A stretch of 27,609 nt of DNA. Source: Gracilaria vermiculophylla. Taxonomy: Eukaryota > Rhodophyta > Florideophyceae > Gracilariales > Gracilariaceae. Of this stretch, positions 10,241-20,050 are shown in pieces. Below the pieces are notes generated by a model that was not told where the DNA came from, ran no database searches, and saw nothing but the letters and a program-made list of their open reading frames with translations. Numbering within the stretch: position 1 is the first letter of the stretch; every line of letters starts with the position of its first letter. The position numbers and the translations under genes are program-made. The DNA lies in NCBI GenBank assembly GCA_019155205.2, contig JAHNZQ020000308.1, positions 863,610-891,218 of the forward strand, in the 5' to 3' direction.

Positions 10241-10793
10241 TGTCGTACTTTCAGCCCTCCTCTCGAGGTAGTAAAGCACAACGCCCGTTAGGAGTTTTCT
10301 GTTGACTCCAAAGGCGCGTATTCCAAAAGGTGGTCTCCGGTATCCGCTGTCGCGAGCCGGGAAAATTCTAAAAGGGATCCGCAAACATCAAGCGGAGGGG
10401 GAGGTTCACTGGGCGGACAATGCTCCTACAGGCGCTGCTATGATGCGACCTGGGGATCTGCGGCTTAGAAACCTGCGTAGATAGACAAGAGACTCCAACC
10501 GGAAAAGTAGAAGAAGACTCAAGGGTGGTTGTCTTTACTTCCCCAGAGGTGGAGCTCAACCTGTAGATAAAGCATCAAGCCGGGAGCCCGCCTCGGCAGG
10601 TCTCGGTACTGTAGAAATTACCTGCATAAACTATCTAAAATAAATAACAATTCTATCGTACCTCAAGGATACTGTATCGCACGCGGGCGAGATTATGCAC
10701 TACGTGGCCCAGCTAATAAATTACGAACCCTCTTTAGAAATATTATACCTTAAGGCCAAACCGCCGTATTTCCGTAGGAGCCACTGTACTACA
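10241..10793 (-). repeat. 3' LTR of copy B
   Basis: The LTR spans TGTCGTAC … GTACTACA on the plus strand and is homologous over its full length to 20207-20757. Bases 10460-10557 are identical to the partner, and another identical block lies near 10575-10630, while the rest differs at scattered sites. The CACGTG of the other LTRs is changed to TACGTG here. Confidence 0.95.
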
Positions 10794-10795
10794 TA

Positions 10796-10807
10796 CCCAC
10801 TTTTCCT
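10796..10807 (-). other. 3' polypurine tract (copy B)
   Basis: Read on the minus strand, AGGAAAAGTGGG followed by TA directly precedes the 3' LTR, the same spacing as in copy A. Confidence 0.7.
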
Positions 10808-11306
10808 GAATTGCACCACGTCCTCGAGGTGCATCTTCCGCTTTCTTGATCCCTGAGGTGGCTACTATAGGGGTTGAGGCCAGCGCGACCTCCGGCGATT
10901 GGACCGTTCTCTCCTTCAGGCGCTCCTCCCTTCCTTCATACTTCTGCGCGGCGTGTTGCTGCGGGCTTGCGTTTCAATCCTTGCGGCGTTCGTGGGCTCA
11001 GCTTTTCCTTCACACGGCAGCATCCGCTCCTTCTTGGTGTCACCCTTCGGTGCTGCTGCGTCAGCCGGCAGCGCGAGTGCCGGCATCCTCCGGCGCGCCG
11101 CGCGCGGTGCAAGCGCGCAACTTCCGTGGACGGAGCGTGGGTCAGTCCCGTGAGTATACCGACCCCCTGGAGGCGTTAGCCACTCTGACTCCTCCGAGGT
11201 TACTCTTTTTGGCAACACTCGCTTCTTCGCGTCCGCTCATTCTATCTCCGTGAAGGCGCCGGACTCATGAGTTTCATGTCCGCACCTCCGTCGTTCTCCG
11301 TTGGAT
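10808..11306 (+). other. Upstream region of the antisense gene (copy B)
   Basis: This is the plus-strand region from the 3' LTR side to the antisense ATG. A frame 10846-11253 and a second frame 10899-11153 overlap. Comparison with copy A indicates one ancestral frame split by a one-base deletion near 10905 (GATTGGACCG where copy A has GATCTGACACA). The shared part is hydrophobic (LLQALLPSFILLRGVLLRACVSI in part). It could be a small leader protein or merely untranslated leader. A stop in the antisense frame near 11268 separates it from the main gene. Confidence 0.35.
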
Positions 11307-13397
11307 ATGAGCGCACGCTCCGCGGCTGTGCTCCATAATTCGCCCGGTGCCGGTCGCCCGGCTTTGCCTCGGATTTCACGGTGGCGCCTCGATACGGCTC
11401 CCTCCGCGGTGGTGCATATAGCTTCGAATCGATCCCCGAGTGGTGTCAGGTCTCTCTCCTCAGGTGCAACCACGCTTTCGATCGCCATCCACTCTGCTTC
11501 GTACACCTTCGGAATGTCCTCTCCTACTCCGGCGCCGAAATCCCCTTCCAATCCTGAGGTGTATTACACCTCGACCAGAGCACCGTTCCGTCCAGGAGAA
11601 CACTTCGGTCATCGCGCCATGCGGGTGTTCATCCCGTTCCACGATAGGCGCGTGAGTCTCCCGTGTCCTGTGGAGGATTACATTCACCATTTCGGGCCGT
11701 ACCTGCAGGCGATGCGATTCCGCGACGTCCCGGAGATTGCGTGGAACGACCAAAAGCGGAATCGCGTCGATGCATACCACGCCCATTGGCTTCACACTTC
11801 AGTACATGGTGACAATGCTCCGACCACGGTCGGACACTGCGACACTCCATACCTGAGGTGCGCTGAAGAACGGGAGATCCAGGCGCGACTGCAAGTCCTG
11901 CTCTATAAGGAGAGCTCGCACCAGAGAGTGGGGCGAACGGGAAGCCTTGCCGATGGACGCTCCGCCCTTGCGGTGCTACCCTTCGATCCCTCATACGACT
12001 GCCTGTACTGGCTCAATCGGAATCGATGGGGGACGCACCTCGCGGACGAAACTCGCGTACTCACCGCATTCGGGTACTTCTATGGATGGCATAACACGAA
12101 ATTCCATGATATGCCTTCCGGGCAACGTCCGAAGTACTACCTGAAGGTGAACGACTCCTGGAGGGACCATTGGGTTTCCCCGCATCTTTGCGTGGCGACT
12201 CCCGTAACCTTCGCGTATCATACCTCTGAGGTTCTGGATCCACATGACTCCCTAGGGCGGTTTGTCATGTTGGTCGCCTCGACGGAGTTTCCGGTGGGCA
12301 CCCGGATGGCGTACCTCCAAGCGGCGGACGAAGGTGCAACTTCCTACACCTGATGCCACGACGGCCGCCTCTACTGGGACTCGTCGTTTCAGCCGACTGC
12401 CGTGCGTTTGCTTCGCGTGTCGGCGTCCATCATACGGGTCCTGCGCTCCTTCGGTATCCAAAACCTGGTTAAGGGCACCGCATGGAGTGAGTTCGAAGCA
12501 AAGACACTGTTGGATTACAACCTCCAGGTGGCGTGGAGTGACACACCGGGTTTCTTCTGGTACGACTACGGCGAGGACAAGTTTCACCCCATTGTGAGGA
12601 GCCCGAATGGAGACGATGACGGGCACGCATACCCTGCCTTTCCACGTCTGTCACCATCTTGGGTTCCTCAGGTGCCACGGCGTCGGGTACCCGACTACGA
12701 CCCTTTGATGGAGAGTCTGGCGTTTGATGGGCCCCGTTGTTTACCGGCTCCGTCCCAGGATATGGGCGCACCTCCTGAGGTGATAACTGCGCGACCCGCC
12801 GCGGAGCCGAGTGCTCTCGCAGTGGTCACCGCCATGTCTCCAATGGAAGAGGATGAGATTACTCCCGTCCCGGTACGTTCGGCCCCAGCGGTGAAACCCC
12901 GATTGCGGAGCGTCCCTGCGCCGAGTACTCAGCTTCGCCTGCGGAGCGTTTCAGTTCCCCCACCACCGTCATTTCTGGCGTCACCGACTCCGCCCTTGGC
13001 ATTGCCGTCCTCCACTGCGGAACCAAGGGAATCCCGTCGGAGAGCTCCTATCTCAGCTGGTCCACCGTGTAGAGCTCCCTCCGTGGCGGTTGTTGCGCCG
13101 TCGACTGAGGTGGCCGCATCGGGTGCACCGTCGGGAGGAGTCTCCTCTGGAACTCTGGAGGCTGCCTTCCAGGAGTTGGTGCAGGCGTGCCTCGTGACAG
13201 GCCGTCCTGTTCCGGCTTCTCGTGTGGAGGCTCTGCGCGAGGCGCGTGCTTGGGTCTTAGAGCTCCATAAGGCCCGGACAGACCGAGCCTCGATGGCGGT
13301 CGTCAGGGAAAGCCTGTCGGAGTTCTTTGATAGCAAAGCGCTCACAGCGAACGCGCGCCTCAAGGCAGAGTATTCAACGCGGTTCGGTGACCTGTAG
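11307..13397 (+). CDS. Antisense gene of unknown function (copy B), about 697 codons with one internal TGA
   Basis: This is a long frame on the strand opposite to gag-pol, placed between pol and the 3' LTR. The start ATG at 11307 is conserved in copy A (7484). The open frame also begins two codons earlier at a TTG. A TGA at 12351-12353 is the only stop; copy A has CAG there, so the TGA is a lesion or a recoded codon. Layout: a variable N-terminus of about 65 residues; a conserved globular-looking part with FIPFHDRRVSLPCPVEDY, TTVGHCDTPY, YFYGWHN and FGIQNLV; a Pro/Ala/Ser-rich low-complexity part (about 12760-13140); and a helical end with EARAWVLELHKA. No signal, zinc finger or catalytic motif is recognised. 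Over 16 codons at 11505-11552 the two copies differ at nine bases, all synonymous. That is evidence of protein-level selection; the role is unknown. Confidence 0.75.
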
Positions 13398-13414
13398 GTG
13401 ATAGGACCCTGACC

Positions 13415-13420
13415 AATAAA
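13415..13420 (+). promoter_or_regulatory. AATAAA poly(A) signal candidate for the antisense gene (copy B)
   Basis: CAATAAAAGATCC begins about 17 bases after the antisense stop. Copy A keeps AATAAAAGATCC at the aligned place although its stop codon is displaced. Confidence 0.5.
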
Positions 13421-13610
13421 AGATCCTTCGGATGGAGCAGAATTTCCACAAACGGTAGTTCAAACATGCATAGGCCGTGCCCGCGAGCTCAGCGACACGA
13501 AGTGCCGCCGTAGGAGCATGCGTAAAAGCGAGAACAGCATCCTGGAGGCGAAAAAGATAACTCCAGATAGGGGATAGACGGCGAAGACGAAAACCATCTC
13601 CGGTCGGGGG

Positions 13611-13627
13611 CCCCCTCCCCCTTTCCT
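13611..13627 (-). other. Internal polypurine tract just after pol (copy B)
   Basis: On the minus strand AGGAAAGGGGGAGGGGG lies 12 bases beyond the pol stop and runs into CCCCC, forming GGGGGCCCCC at 13606-13615. Its core equals the 3' polypurine tract of copy A. Directly after pol is where the 3' tract sits in ordinary gypsy elements. Confidence 0.6.
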
Positions 13628-13639
13628 AAACGGAAGCGC

Positions 13640-14197
13640 CTATGTGGATAGGCGTTTCCGCACACGATTGGCGTGGTATCGCCTAAGGAAGTTCTCCGGG
13701 ATATGTTCTGGAGGTTCTTCCGTGTCGTCCTTCGAGGTGCACCCATACCAGCGGACGCGGTACAGTACTCCTGCAGGGGTTTGTCGATGCAAGACGATAT
13801 GGTCCACCGCGTAGAGGATGTCACCTTCGGGGGTCGAGATGGCATCAGGAGCCTCCAGGATTGGTTCACCGAGAGCGGTGGTGTGGTTCCCAGTATCCCG
13901 TGGTGTCGCCGCGATTGAGGTGGTCGAATGAGGAATCTCCGCGCGCTGTCCCTGAGGTGGGGTGGCGGGCATTCCTGGAAGGCTGGGCGTCGGGACTTTT
14001 GTCACCCTATCACGGGAGACGATATCCCTAAGCCCGTTCATCTCAATGGCGACAGTATTCCTGTAGGTGGCCAGGACTTTGAAGGGCCCTGAAGTGGTCG
14101 GCGCTAGCTTGCGCGTGACGTCCGGCGGTTCATCGAAGTTCTCCTTGGGTTTATCGAGGAACACCTCGTTGACGTCCTTCAGGTGAGGACCTTCCAT
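13640..14197 (-). pseudogene. pol: Integrase C-terminus: GPY/F module and chromodomain (copy B)
   Basis: The frame holds 185 codons. Residues about 30-68 carry the GPY/F module (APTTSGPFKVLATYRNTVAI) typical of chromovirus integrases. Residues about 127-176 form a chromodomain (LYAVDHIVLHRQ, LYRVRWYG, then EEPPEHIPENFLRRY), with the aromatic/basic pattern of the family's second and third strands. A variable linker separates them. The domain is joined upstream to the integrase core through a region where copy B is two bases shorter than copy A (near 14290), so the frame differs from that of the core. Chromodomains bind modified histone tails and guide insertion; that role here is inferred from the family. 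Confidence 0.88.
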
Positions 14198-14273
14198 AAC
14201 CTTTCCGTCGAAGTCCTTTTCGTATCTCCTCTGCGAGGCGTTGAGTCTCTCCTTCGCGAAGGAGAGTGCTTTT

Positions 14274-15300
14274 TCATATCACCTTAGGATGGGGCTTGGC
14301 TTGCGCTGCTGTTGTCGTCTGTGGCCCATCCGCCGGATGCGCCGTGGCGCGTGCCGCGATGACAGCACTTGGCGGAATGCGCGAGAGCACCAAATTGAAA
14401 GGAGCCGTCCCCGTGGAGCGGTGCATCCGTAGGTTGTATGCATACGTGAGGGGTCCCACATATGCGTCCCAATCCTTCTGGTCGACCGCGACGTAGTGCT
14501 TCAGCCTCGAGGCGATCGTTTTGTTGTACCTTTCCGCCTGGCCGTTTGTCTGGGGGTGATGGGCAGTTGTAAACAACTGCTTCATCCCCAGCATTCCGGA
14601 AACGGCGCTGAAAAGTTTCGCCGCGAACCGGGGGCCATTGTCCGTAAGAAGGTACAACGGTATCCCGTAGGGATAAACCCAATGCTCCAGAAAGGCGTCG
14701 GCAATCACTGCTGCAGTAGTGCTCCGAATGGGGATGGCACGCGTGATCTTGGAAAAGCGATCCGTGATCACGAGGATAAATCGATGCCCTCGCTCCGTCT
14801 TGGGGAGAGGACCCAAGATGTCCATGGCCACAAACTCCAACGGTCCTGAAGATTGGAACAGCGTGAGCGGCATCCGGTGTCTACGTATACTCCCCCTAGC
14901 GGCGGCACAGGAATAGCAATCCGCCCCCGGTTGGAAGGCGTCGTTAGCCATGTTCGGCCAATAGAACTCCCTCTGCGTGGTGAAATACATCCGAGATCCA
15001 CCGGGGTGCCCGGCAAGGCGAGAATAGTGCGAGAGATACAACACTCTCGCCCGTAATGTCGTCGGCACCACCTTTTGGAGAGCTCCATCCAGAGGGGCGA
15101 GGCGTACAAGCACGCCGTCACGGTCGACATCGAACGATGATGTCAAACTCCCCACAGTGGCGAGGCACTCCTTGCAGTACGCATCCGTAATCTGCTCCTA
15201 CAAGAACTCCGCTACGGTAATGGGGAGAACTTCTTTCTCCTCCTCAACAAGAGCCATCACCTCAGGGAGTCCACTATACCTTCCTTCAGGTTCACAGCAT
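14274..15300 (-). pseudogene. pol: Integrase zinc domain and catalytic core (copy B)
   Basis: The open frame from 15155 holds 293 codons. The zinc-binding residues are H43, H50, C80 and C83 (LSHYSRLAGH … CYSC). The catalytic triad is intact: D112 (AMDILGPLPK), D172 (LLTDNGPRF) and E208 (NGQAERYNK), with 35 residues between the last two, as the family requires. Upstream, a TAG near 15200 and a one-base deletion near 15305 disconnect it from RNase H. Downstream, a two-base deletion restores the gag-pol frame. The core itself looks undamaged, but it would not be made as part of Gag-Pol. Confidence 0.92.
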
Positions 15301-15304
15301 TCCA

Positions 15305-17083
15305 AACGTTTCCATCGGGTCCTTCTTTCCTGTCGGCGTTCTGGATGACCGGACACGGGATGTTGTCCTCCATAGGTTTTTTATCTTCCCCATCGGTGGA
15401 GATTCGCGAGAGCGTGTCCGCTTCCTGGTGTTTAATGCCAGGGCGGTGGACGATGTCAAACGCGAACTCCAGGAGGCATAACCTCCAGCTTTCCAGGCGA
15501 CCGGAAGCATCCGTCAAGGACAGTATTCACTTCCGCGGTGCGTGATCCGTCCTCAAGGTGAAGCGCGCGCCTTCCAGGTATGGGCGTAAGAGCAAAACCG
15601 CCCCCACGATGCCGAGACACTCGCGCTCCGAAGTGGAATAATTCCGTTCCGTAGGGGAGAGGCTGCGACTCCAATACCCGATGGGTTGAAGTCCACCTTC
15701 AGGTTGTTCCTGTAGGAGGGCACAGCCGACCTGGTATTTACAGGTGTCAGCGTCCAGCACCATTCGGCCGTGGCGCTTCGGAAATACCAAGATTGGTGGT
15801 TCTATTAGTCTCCTCTTCAGGGTGTCAAAGGCTTCAAACTCTTTGCCCATCAAGAGAGCCAATTGCGTCGGCTTGTCCTTCTCCAAGAGGCGATTTAACG
15901 GGGCCGCTATACGGGAGAAATTGGGTACAAACCTCCGGAAGACGTTACAGAACCCAAGGAAGGAGCGGAGCTCCGTCTGGTTCGTGGGAGGGCGAGCTTC
16001 CTTAATGGCGTCCTGAGTTTTCCTAGAAATTTGTAGGCGGCCCGGAAGCACAACGTGCCCCAGGTAGTCCACCGATGACTTGAAAAAGAAACATTTCCCC
16101 AGCTTCAAGGTGAGGCCAGCATCCTTGAGGAGTTGGAGCACGTGCTTAACATGAATGAAGTGCTCCTCCACGCTGCGGGAGTATATGATGACGTCATCGA
16201 TATACACCAAGGCCTACTGCCACTTCATTTTTGACAGGATAATGTCCACATCTCGTTGAAACGTAACGGGTGCATTCTTCAATCCAAATGGCATCCTTAG
16301 GAATCTAAAGATCCCACAGTGCAAAGTGAACGTTGTGTTATCCTTATCGGAGTCGTCCATCTTAATCTGCCAGTAGCCGCTATTGGCATCCAGCGTGTAG
16401 AAAACGGACGCATCGCCTAAGGAGTCGATAAATTCATCCATACGGGGTATCGGGTACGAATCGCATACCATCACCTCGTTGAGGCGCCTGTAGTCAATAC
16501 AGAACCCTAAGGAGCCATTTTTCTTCTTGACAAACACCACCAGGGAGGCCCATTTGGAATTTAAAGGCTCGATAACGCCCTTTTCGAGCATCCAGTAGAC
16601 CTCAACGCGTTCAAAATCGCGCGCGTGGGGCCCGGCCCTTCTCGGGAGTTGATGTACCTGCTTAGAATCCGGTGTGAGCTGGATCCTGTGCTTGGCCAGG
16701 CTGACCTGACCCAGGCGACCAGACCACATGTCTTCAAAAGCGGATAGCATCTCCACTATCCTATGGCGATACTTTTCGAATTCATCGCCAATTTGGAGCT
16801 TTTCCTGCCAGGTGGCAGGATTCTCTTCCTTTGCAGCCGAGGAGGTCGCTTCCGCTTCCATGATGGCGATTGCATCGCGGGCCGCGAGGTCTTCCGATCG
16901 AAGAAGGTGAGCCAGTCCTGCAGGGGCGGGTAGTGCCAGTCCGACGACACTTCATTTCTGGAGCCGTAACGGTGATTCCTTGAGGTTAGCGAGCACGACC
17001 CTGAAGGTAATGTTCGGTATTACTTCTATTACACCGTTCGCCATCAAACAGTGCTGCTTTGTCGTCAGGTGTGGACTCCCCTG
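15305..17083 (-). pseudogene. pol: Reverse transcriptase and RNase H (copy B)
   Basis: One frame, continuous with gag and protease, with stops at 16952-16954, 16214-16216 and 15527-15529. The RT part from 16861 has the N-terminal region, VVFVKKKNGSLGFCIDYRRLN and motif A TLDANSGYWQI, then FLRMPFGLKNAPVTFQ. After the stop at 16214 (Tyr in copy A) comes the catalytic box YIDD at 16193-16204, then the thumb (LRSFLGFCNVFRRFVPNF). RNase H has VLDADTCKYQ, SERECLGIV and LRTDH, the acidic residues of its site, and ends near LSRIST. Apart from the stops the catalytic residues are kept. Confidence 0.92.
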
Positions 17084-17776
17084 TCAGAATGAAAGGCCAG
17101 ATGCAGAGGTCTGCACCCAGACTTCGGCCTGACTCTTTGCGGGTGTTTCGATGCTCTTCACCACTCGGAGCTTATTCGACTGCGTCTCCTTTGGAAGATT
17201 ACCCACGTGACGCGCGTTTGCGTCCGGTCCTGGAGGTTCGGACACGATACCTACAGGGGCGGCGTCATGAAACGTCACCTTCCGCAGGCGTTGGTAGATT
17301 GCACGTACATATCGATCCACAAAGGAAGTGCCCAATATGCATTGTGCAGCCAAGTTGGTCGCCACAAGGAACCACACTTTCACCTGTAGGGAGCCCAACC
17401 GGAGGTACAAGGGGATTGCGCCGAGGATGGTCAAAGCTCGTCTTGACGCATCGCGTACCGTCGGGAGCTTGCCAGTCCTCAAGGAGTCGAGAGCAGACCG
17501 CGGGAGCACGTTGGCGTGCACCAGATTGGGGCCAGCTCCGGTATCGAGGATAGCGCGCACGGTGGTGGGGGCGAGCGGGGAACATCCTATAGAGGCCAAG
17601 ACCTTTGTAATTCTCCCGGCGGAGCGTGCAAATAGAATTCTCACAAGTGTCAAAGGGGTCCAACGGGATTGCGGGGCCCGCCAATTCTGCATCGACGGAG
17701 CAGACGGCCTCTCCACCTTTCCTAAAGACGACCTCCATGGAGCTGAGGCTCGATGTTGGAGAGCCACGCGGAGCCT
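17084..17776 (-). pseudogene. pol: Aspartic protease of Gag-Pol (copy B)
   Basis: This frame directly follows the conserved UAG at 17777-17779, in the gag frame. It is open to a TGA at 17084-17086. The active site AILDTGAGPNLVHANVLP has its DTG at about 17537-17545. The flap/end region is LGSLQVKVWFLVATN and ILGTSFVDRYVRAI, the typical closing segment of a retropepsin. The protease motifs are intact. A different open frame of 294 codons over 18149-17265 is a shadow of this gene. Confidence 0.88.
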
Positions 17777-17790
17777 CTACGCGTGGCTCT
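17760..17790 (-). other. Hairpin carrying the gag-terminal UAG in its loop (copy B)
   Basis: The same 31 bases as 1022-1052, on the minus strand: two perfect 11-base arms around a 9-base loop that opens with the in-frame UAG (17777-17779). The identity with copy A extends to 40 bases in sequence that otherwise differs clearly between the copies. Confidence 0.82.
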
Positions 17791-20050
17791 GAGGGTTTTC
17801 TTGGTTGGAGAGGGGCTGGTTTCCAAGCGGGGACGGCTTCTGCGGTTGTGCATTGCGATGCGACGTGCTTCCTGGAGGTGCAACCGGCTGGGACACCTGT
17901 ACCGGCGTTGCGGGTGCTAGTGACAGTGGGACAGGCTGCACTACCGGTGGAGCACGGTAACCGTAGTCTCCTTGAGGGGAGCGGATGTCGCGATACGCGG
18001 TTCGATAACTTCCGCTCTCCGTTGGTGTGTCCTTCAGGTCCTGGAAGTTTTTCTCTCTTTCCTGCAGGATGGCGGCCCTCATTGCCGGGGTGAAAGTCGT
18101 ACAGTGTATGGGCTCTCGTGACAAGAAAATCCTGCAAGGCGGTGGGCATCGTCGAGGGTTCGCAAATCTGACACTCCTGTACGATCCTGCCGAGGCATAC
18201 GAAGTGGGAGACGAGGGTGTCCTCGTCCGAGACGGTGCTCGCTGAGGGGAGGCGTATGTGAGGGCAAGGGCCTCTTGCTCTTCTACGAGCGTGAGCTCGT
18301 CGACGTCCTCCGAGGTGCTGGAGTCCAACATCAGGGCGGATGCCCGACGGGTCCTAAAGGCCCCCGGTTTGTCCGAAAGTGGAGCATGACTGCGGCGAGT
18401 GGCACGGTGCGTATCCTCATAGAATTTTGTGAAACGTGCTAACTACGTATAGGTGGTCTTTGAGTGCGTTGTCAGGTGATTACGCACCCTCGCGCGTATC
18501 GAGGGAAGGAGTCCCTCGACAAACAACGATTTCAACCGCCGTTCGGAGTACACATTCTCACACTGCAGAGCCTTCGTTCACAGCTTCTGTGAGAACTCCG
18601 TCTCGTTCATTCTGGTGTTCTGCCTATAGGAGGTGACTTCAGCATCATCATCGGCTAGCACCTCGTCCGTGGCGTACCTTTCCAGGAGGAAATTGACTAC
18701 CTCCGGGTACGTCGTCAAGAACTCCGTTCCAGGATCATCTACAATGGTGCTCTACCCCGTGAGGCGCGGGTGCACCAGCGAGTGCACTTGGCCTGTGAGA
18801 TAGAACTGAAAGCACCATACTGCGGCACCTTTATGGATACCGTTTGTGTTACACGCCGAGCGGAAGCGCGTAAGAAAATTTAACACCGAGATGGGGTTTT
18901 CGCCTGGGAAGGAGTGCTTCTTCAATTGCATATCCATACGGCCCTGCATCTTCGTGAGTCACTTAGCGACCGACGCGTCGTAGAGTGTGGAGCGATCATT
19001 CAACCTGTAGGTGTCATAATCCACCACCTTGGCGAAGAGGTCGTTAAGCGGGACGACCTTCCTGACCCTTCTGCTCTTCTCTTTGGGAGGTATACTGTCC
19101 TCCGAGCTGGAGCTGTTTACGGATTCAGAGTCTGAACTTCCCTCCGAATCGGTGTCTCGCTTTCTTCTTTTCTTCCTCCGTTTCTTTCGTCGTCTTTCCA
19201 TAAGGTGGTCTGCGTTGCTGACGATACATCCGTTATGGCGATCCACCCGAGGAGTATCCTGTCCTTCTCTCCTTAGGTGGACTTCGTCGCGACCGGTATC
19301 CTGTCCTCCTCCGCGAGGCGTTAGGTCCAGACGGTGCATAGCAAGATTCCTAAGGTGGTCCCGTTTCCCTACGGCAGTATCCTTTCCTACTCTGGCGTAG
19401 GGGGAGGCAGTGTCCTGTCCTTCTCTGCCCGGGGTCACCTTAGGTGTTGATAGAGAGATCCTCTCCTGTACGGAAGAATGACTTTGAAACGCCGCTGCGG
19501 GGAACAGCTGCGCGGTTTGGGAGCGAACCTCCGCACGGATAACATCTGAGATCACCTCGAGGAAGGGGTCGGAATCCAGCAACGCATTCACAGCACGGTC
19601 AGCGCTTTCCGTTGCGGCCACCTCCACAAAGGCGTTGCGGAGCGCTCCTAAGTGGGCTTCAACACCTGCAGGTATTCTTTCGACCAGCTCCTGTGAGAGC
19701 CAATCCGTAAGGCGCGGGGCCAGGGACTCTAAGAGGGTGTTAGCCTCAGTGTGTTCCCGTCCCTGCAGCTCCTGAGGTGGCGCCTGCGATGTCGTGTGCG
19801 GTACTTCAACCTCCACGTCGGCGTTCTCCAGAGGTGTCGCAGGGGATTCCGCTTGCCTCCGATCATGCATTCTCCCAAGGCGATTCCTGAAACGCTCCAC
19901 AGAGGAGCCAGGATTCCGAAGGAGACTTTCAGGGTCCTCTAGTGTGACGGCCATCTCCTGGGGAGCCCTGCGCGTGCTGCGCCCACCGATGGAGCTGGTT
20001 GCTTGAGGATCCTGTAGGGGGTTTTCCATTGGGGGTTCTGAGAGGTCCAT
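17777..20050 (-). pseudogene. gag: gag (copy B), three premature stops before the conserved UAG
   Basis: The gene starts at ATG 20050, 157 bases after the 5' LTR. Residues 1-200 are predicted mostly helical and polar. Residues about 206-270 hold four imperfect copies of a unit containing GQDT or GKDT. Residues 286-298 are almost all Lys/Arg (RRRKKRRKKRRKR), followed by an acidic Ser-rich run (299-318), a nuclear-localisation and phosphorylation-like arrangement. A capsid-like region follows (VLNFLTRFRSACNTNGI, later TETEFSQK-type in copy A). In-frame stops lie at 18959-18961, 18752-18754 and 18443-18445. No zinc knuckle is found. The role in particle assembly and RNA packaging is inferred from position. 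Confidence 0.8.

Noticed and set aside
10575..10635. Inverted repeat GCAGGT … ACCTGC in the LTR as a terminator
   Set aside because: Six-base arms with an 18-base loop are weak; in copy A the left arm is broken.
12929..13363. Minus-strand frame opposite the antisense gene
   Set aside because: Its residues mirror the conserved plus-strand C-terminal helix; no gag or pol motif. Shadow.
15256..15262. TGA in CTGAGGTGATGG, present in both copies, as a second recoding site
   Set aside because: The two copies read it in different frames because of a one-base indel near 15305; in copy A the coding frame passes it as Pro-Glu-Val-Met, so no shared in-frame stop exists.
17265..18149. 294-codon minus-strand frame across the gag-protease boundary, Cys-rich at its end, also open in copy A (1226-1612)
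   Set aside because: It overlaps the clear protease frame carrying DTG, and is best explained as a shadow of conserved pol codons.
18959..20006. Plus-strand open frames opposite gag (for example 19029-19400)
   Set aside because: They are the complement of the basic and Ser-rich gag region; low-complexity Leu/Phe/Arg. Shadows.
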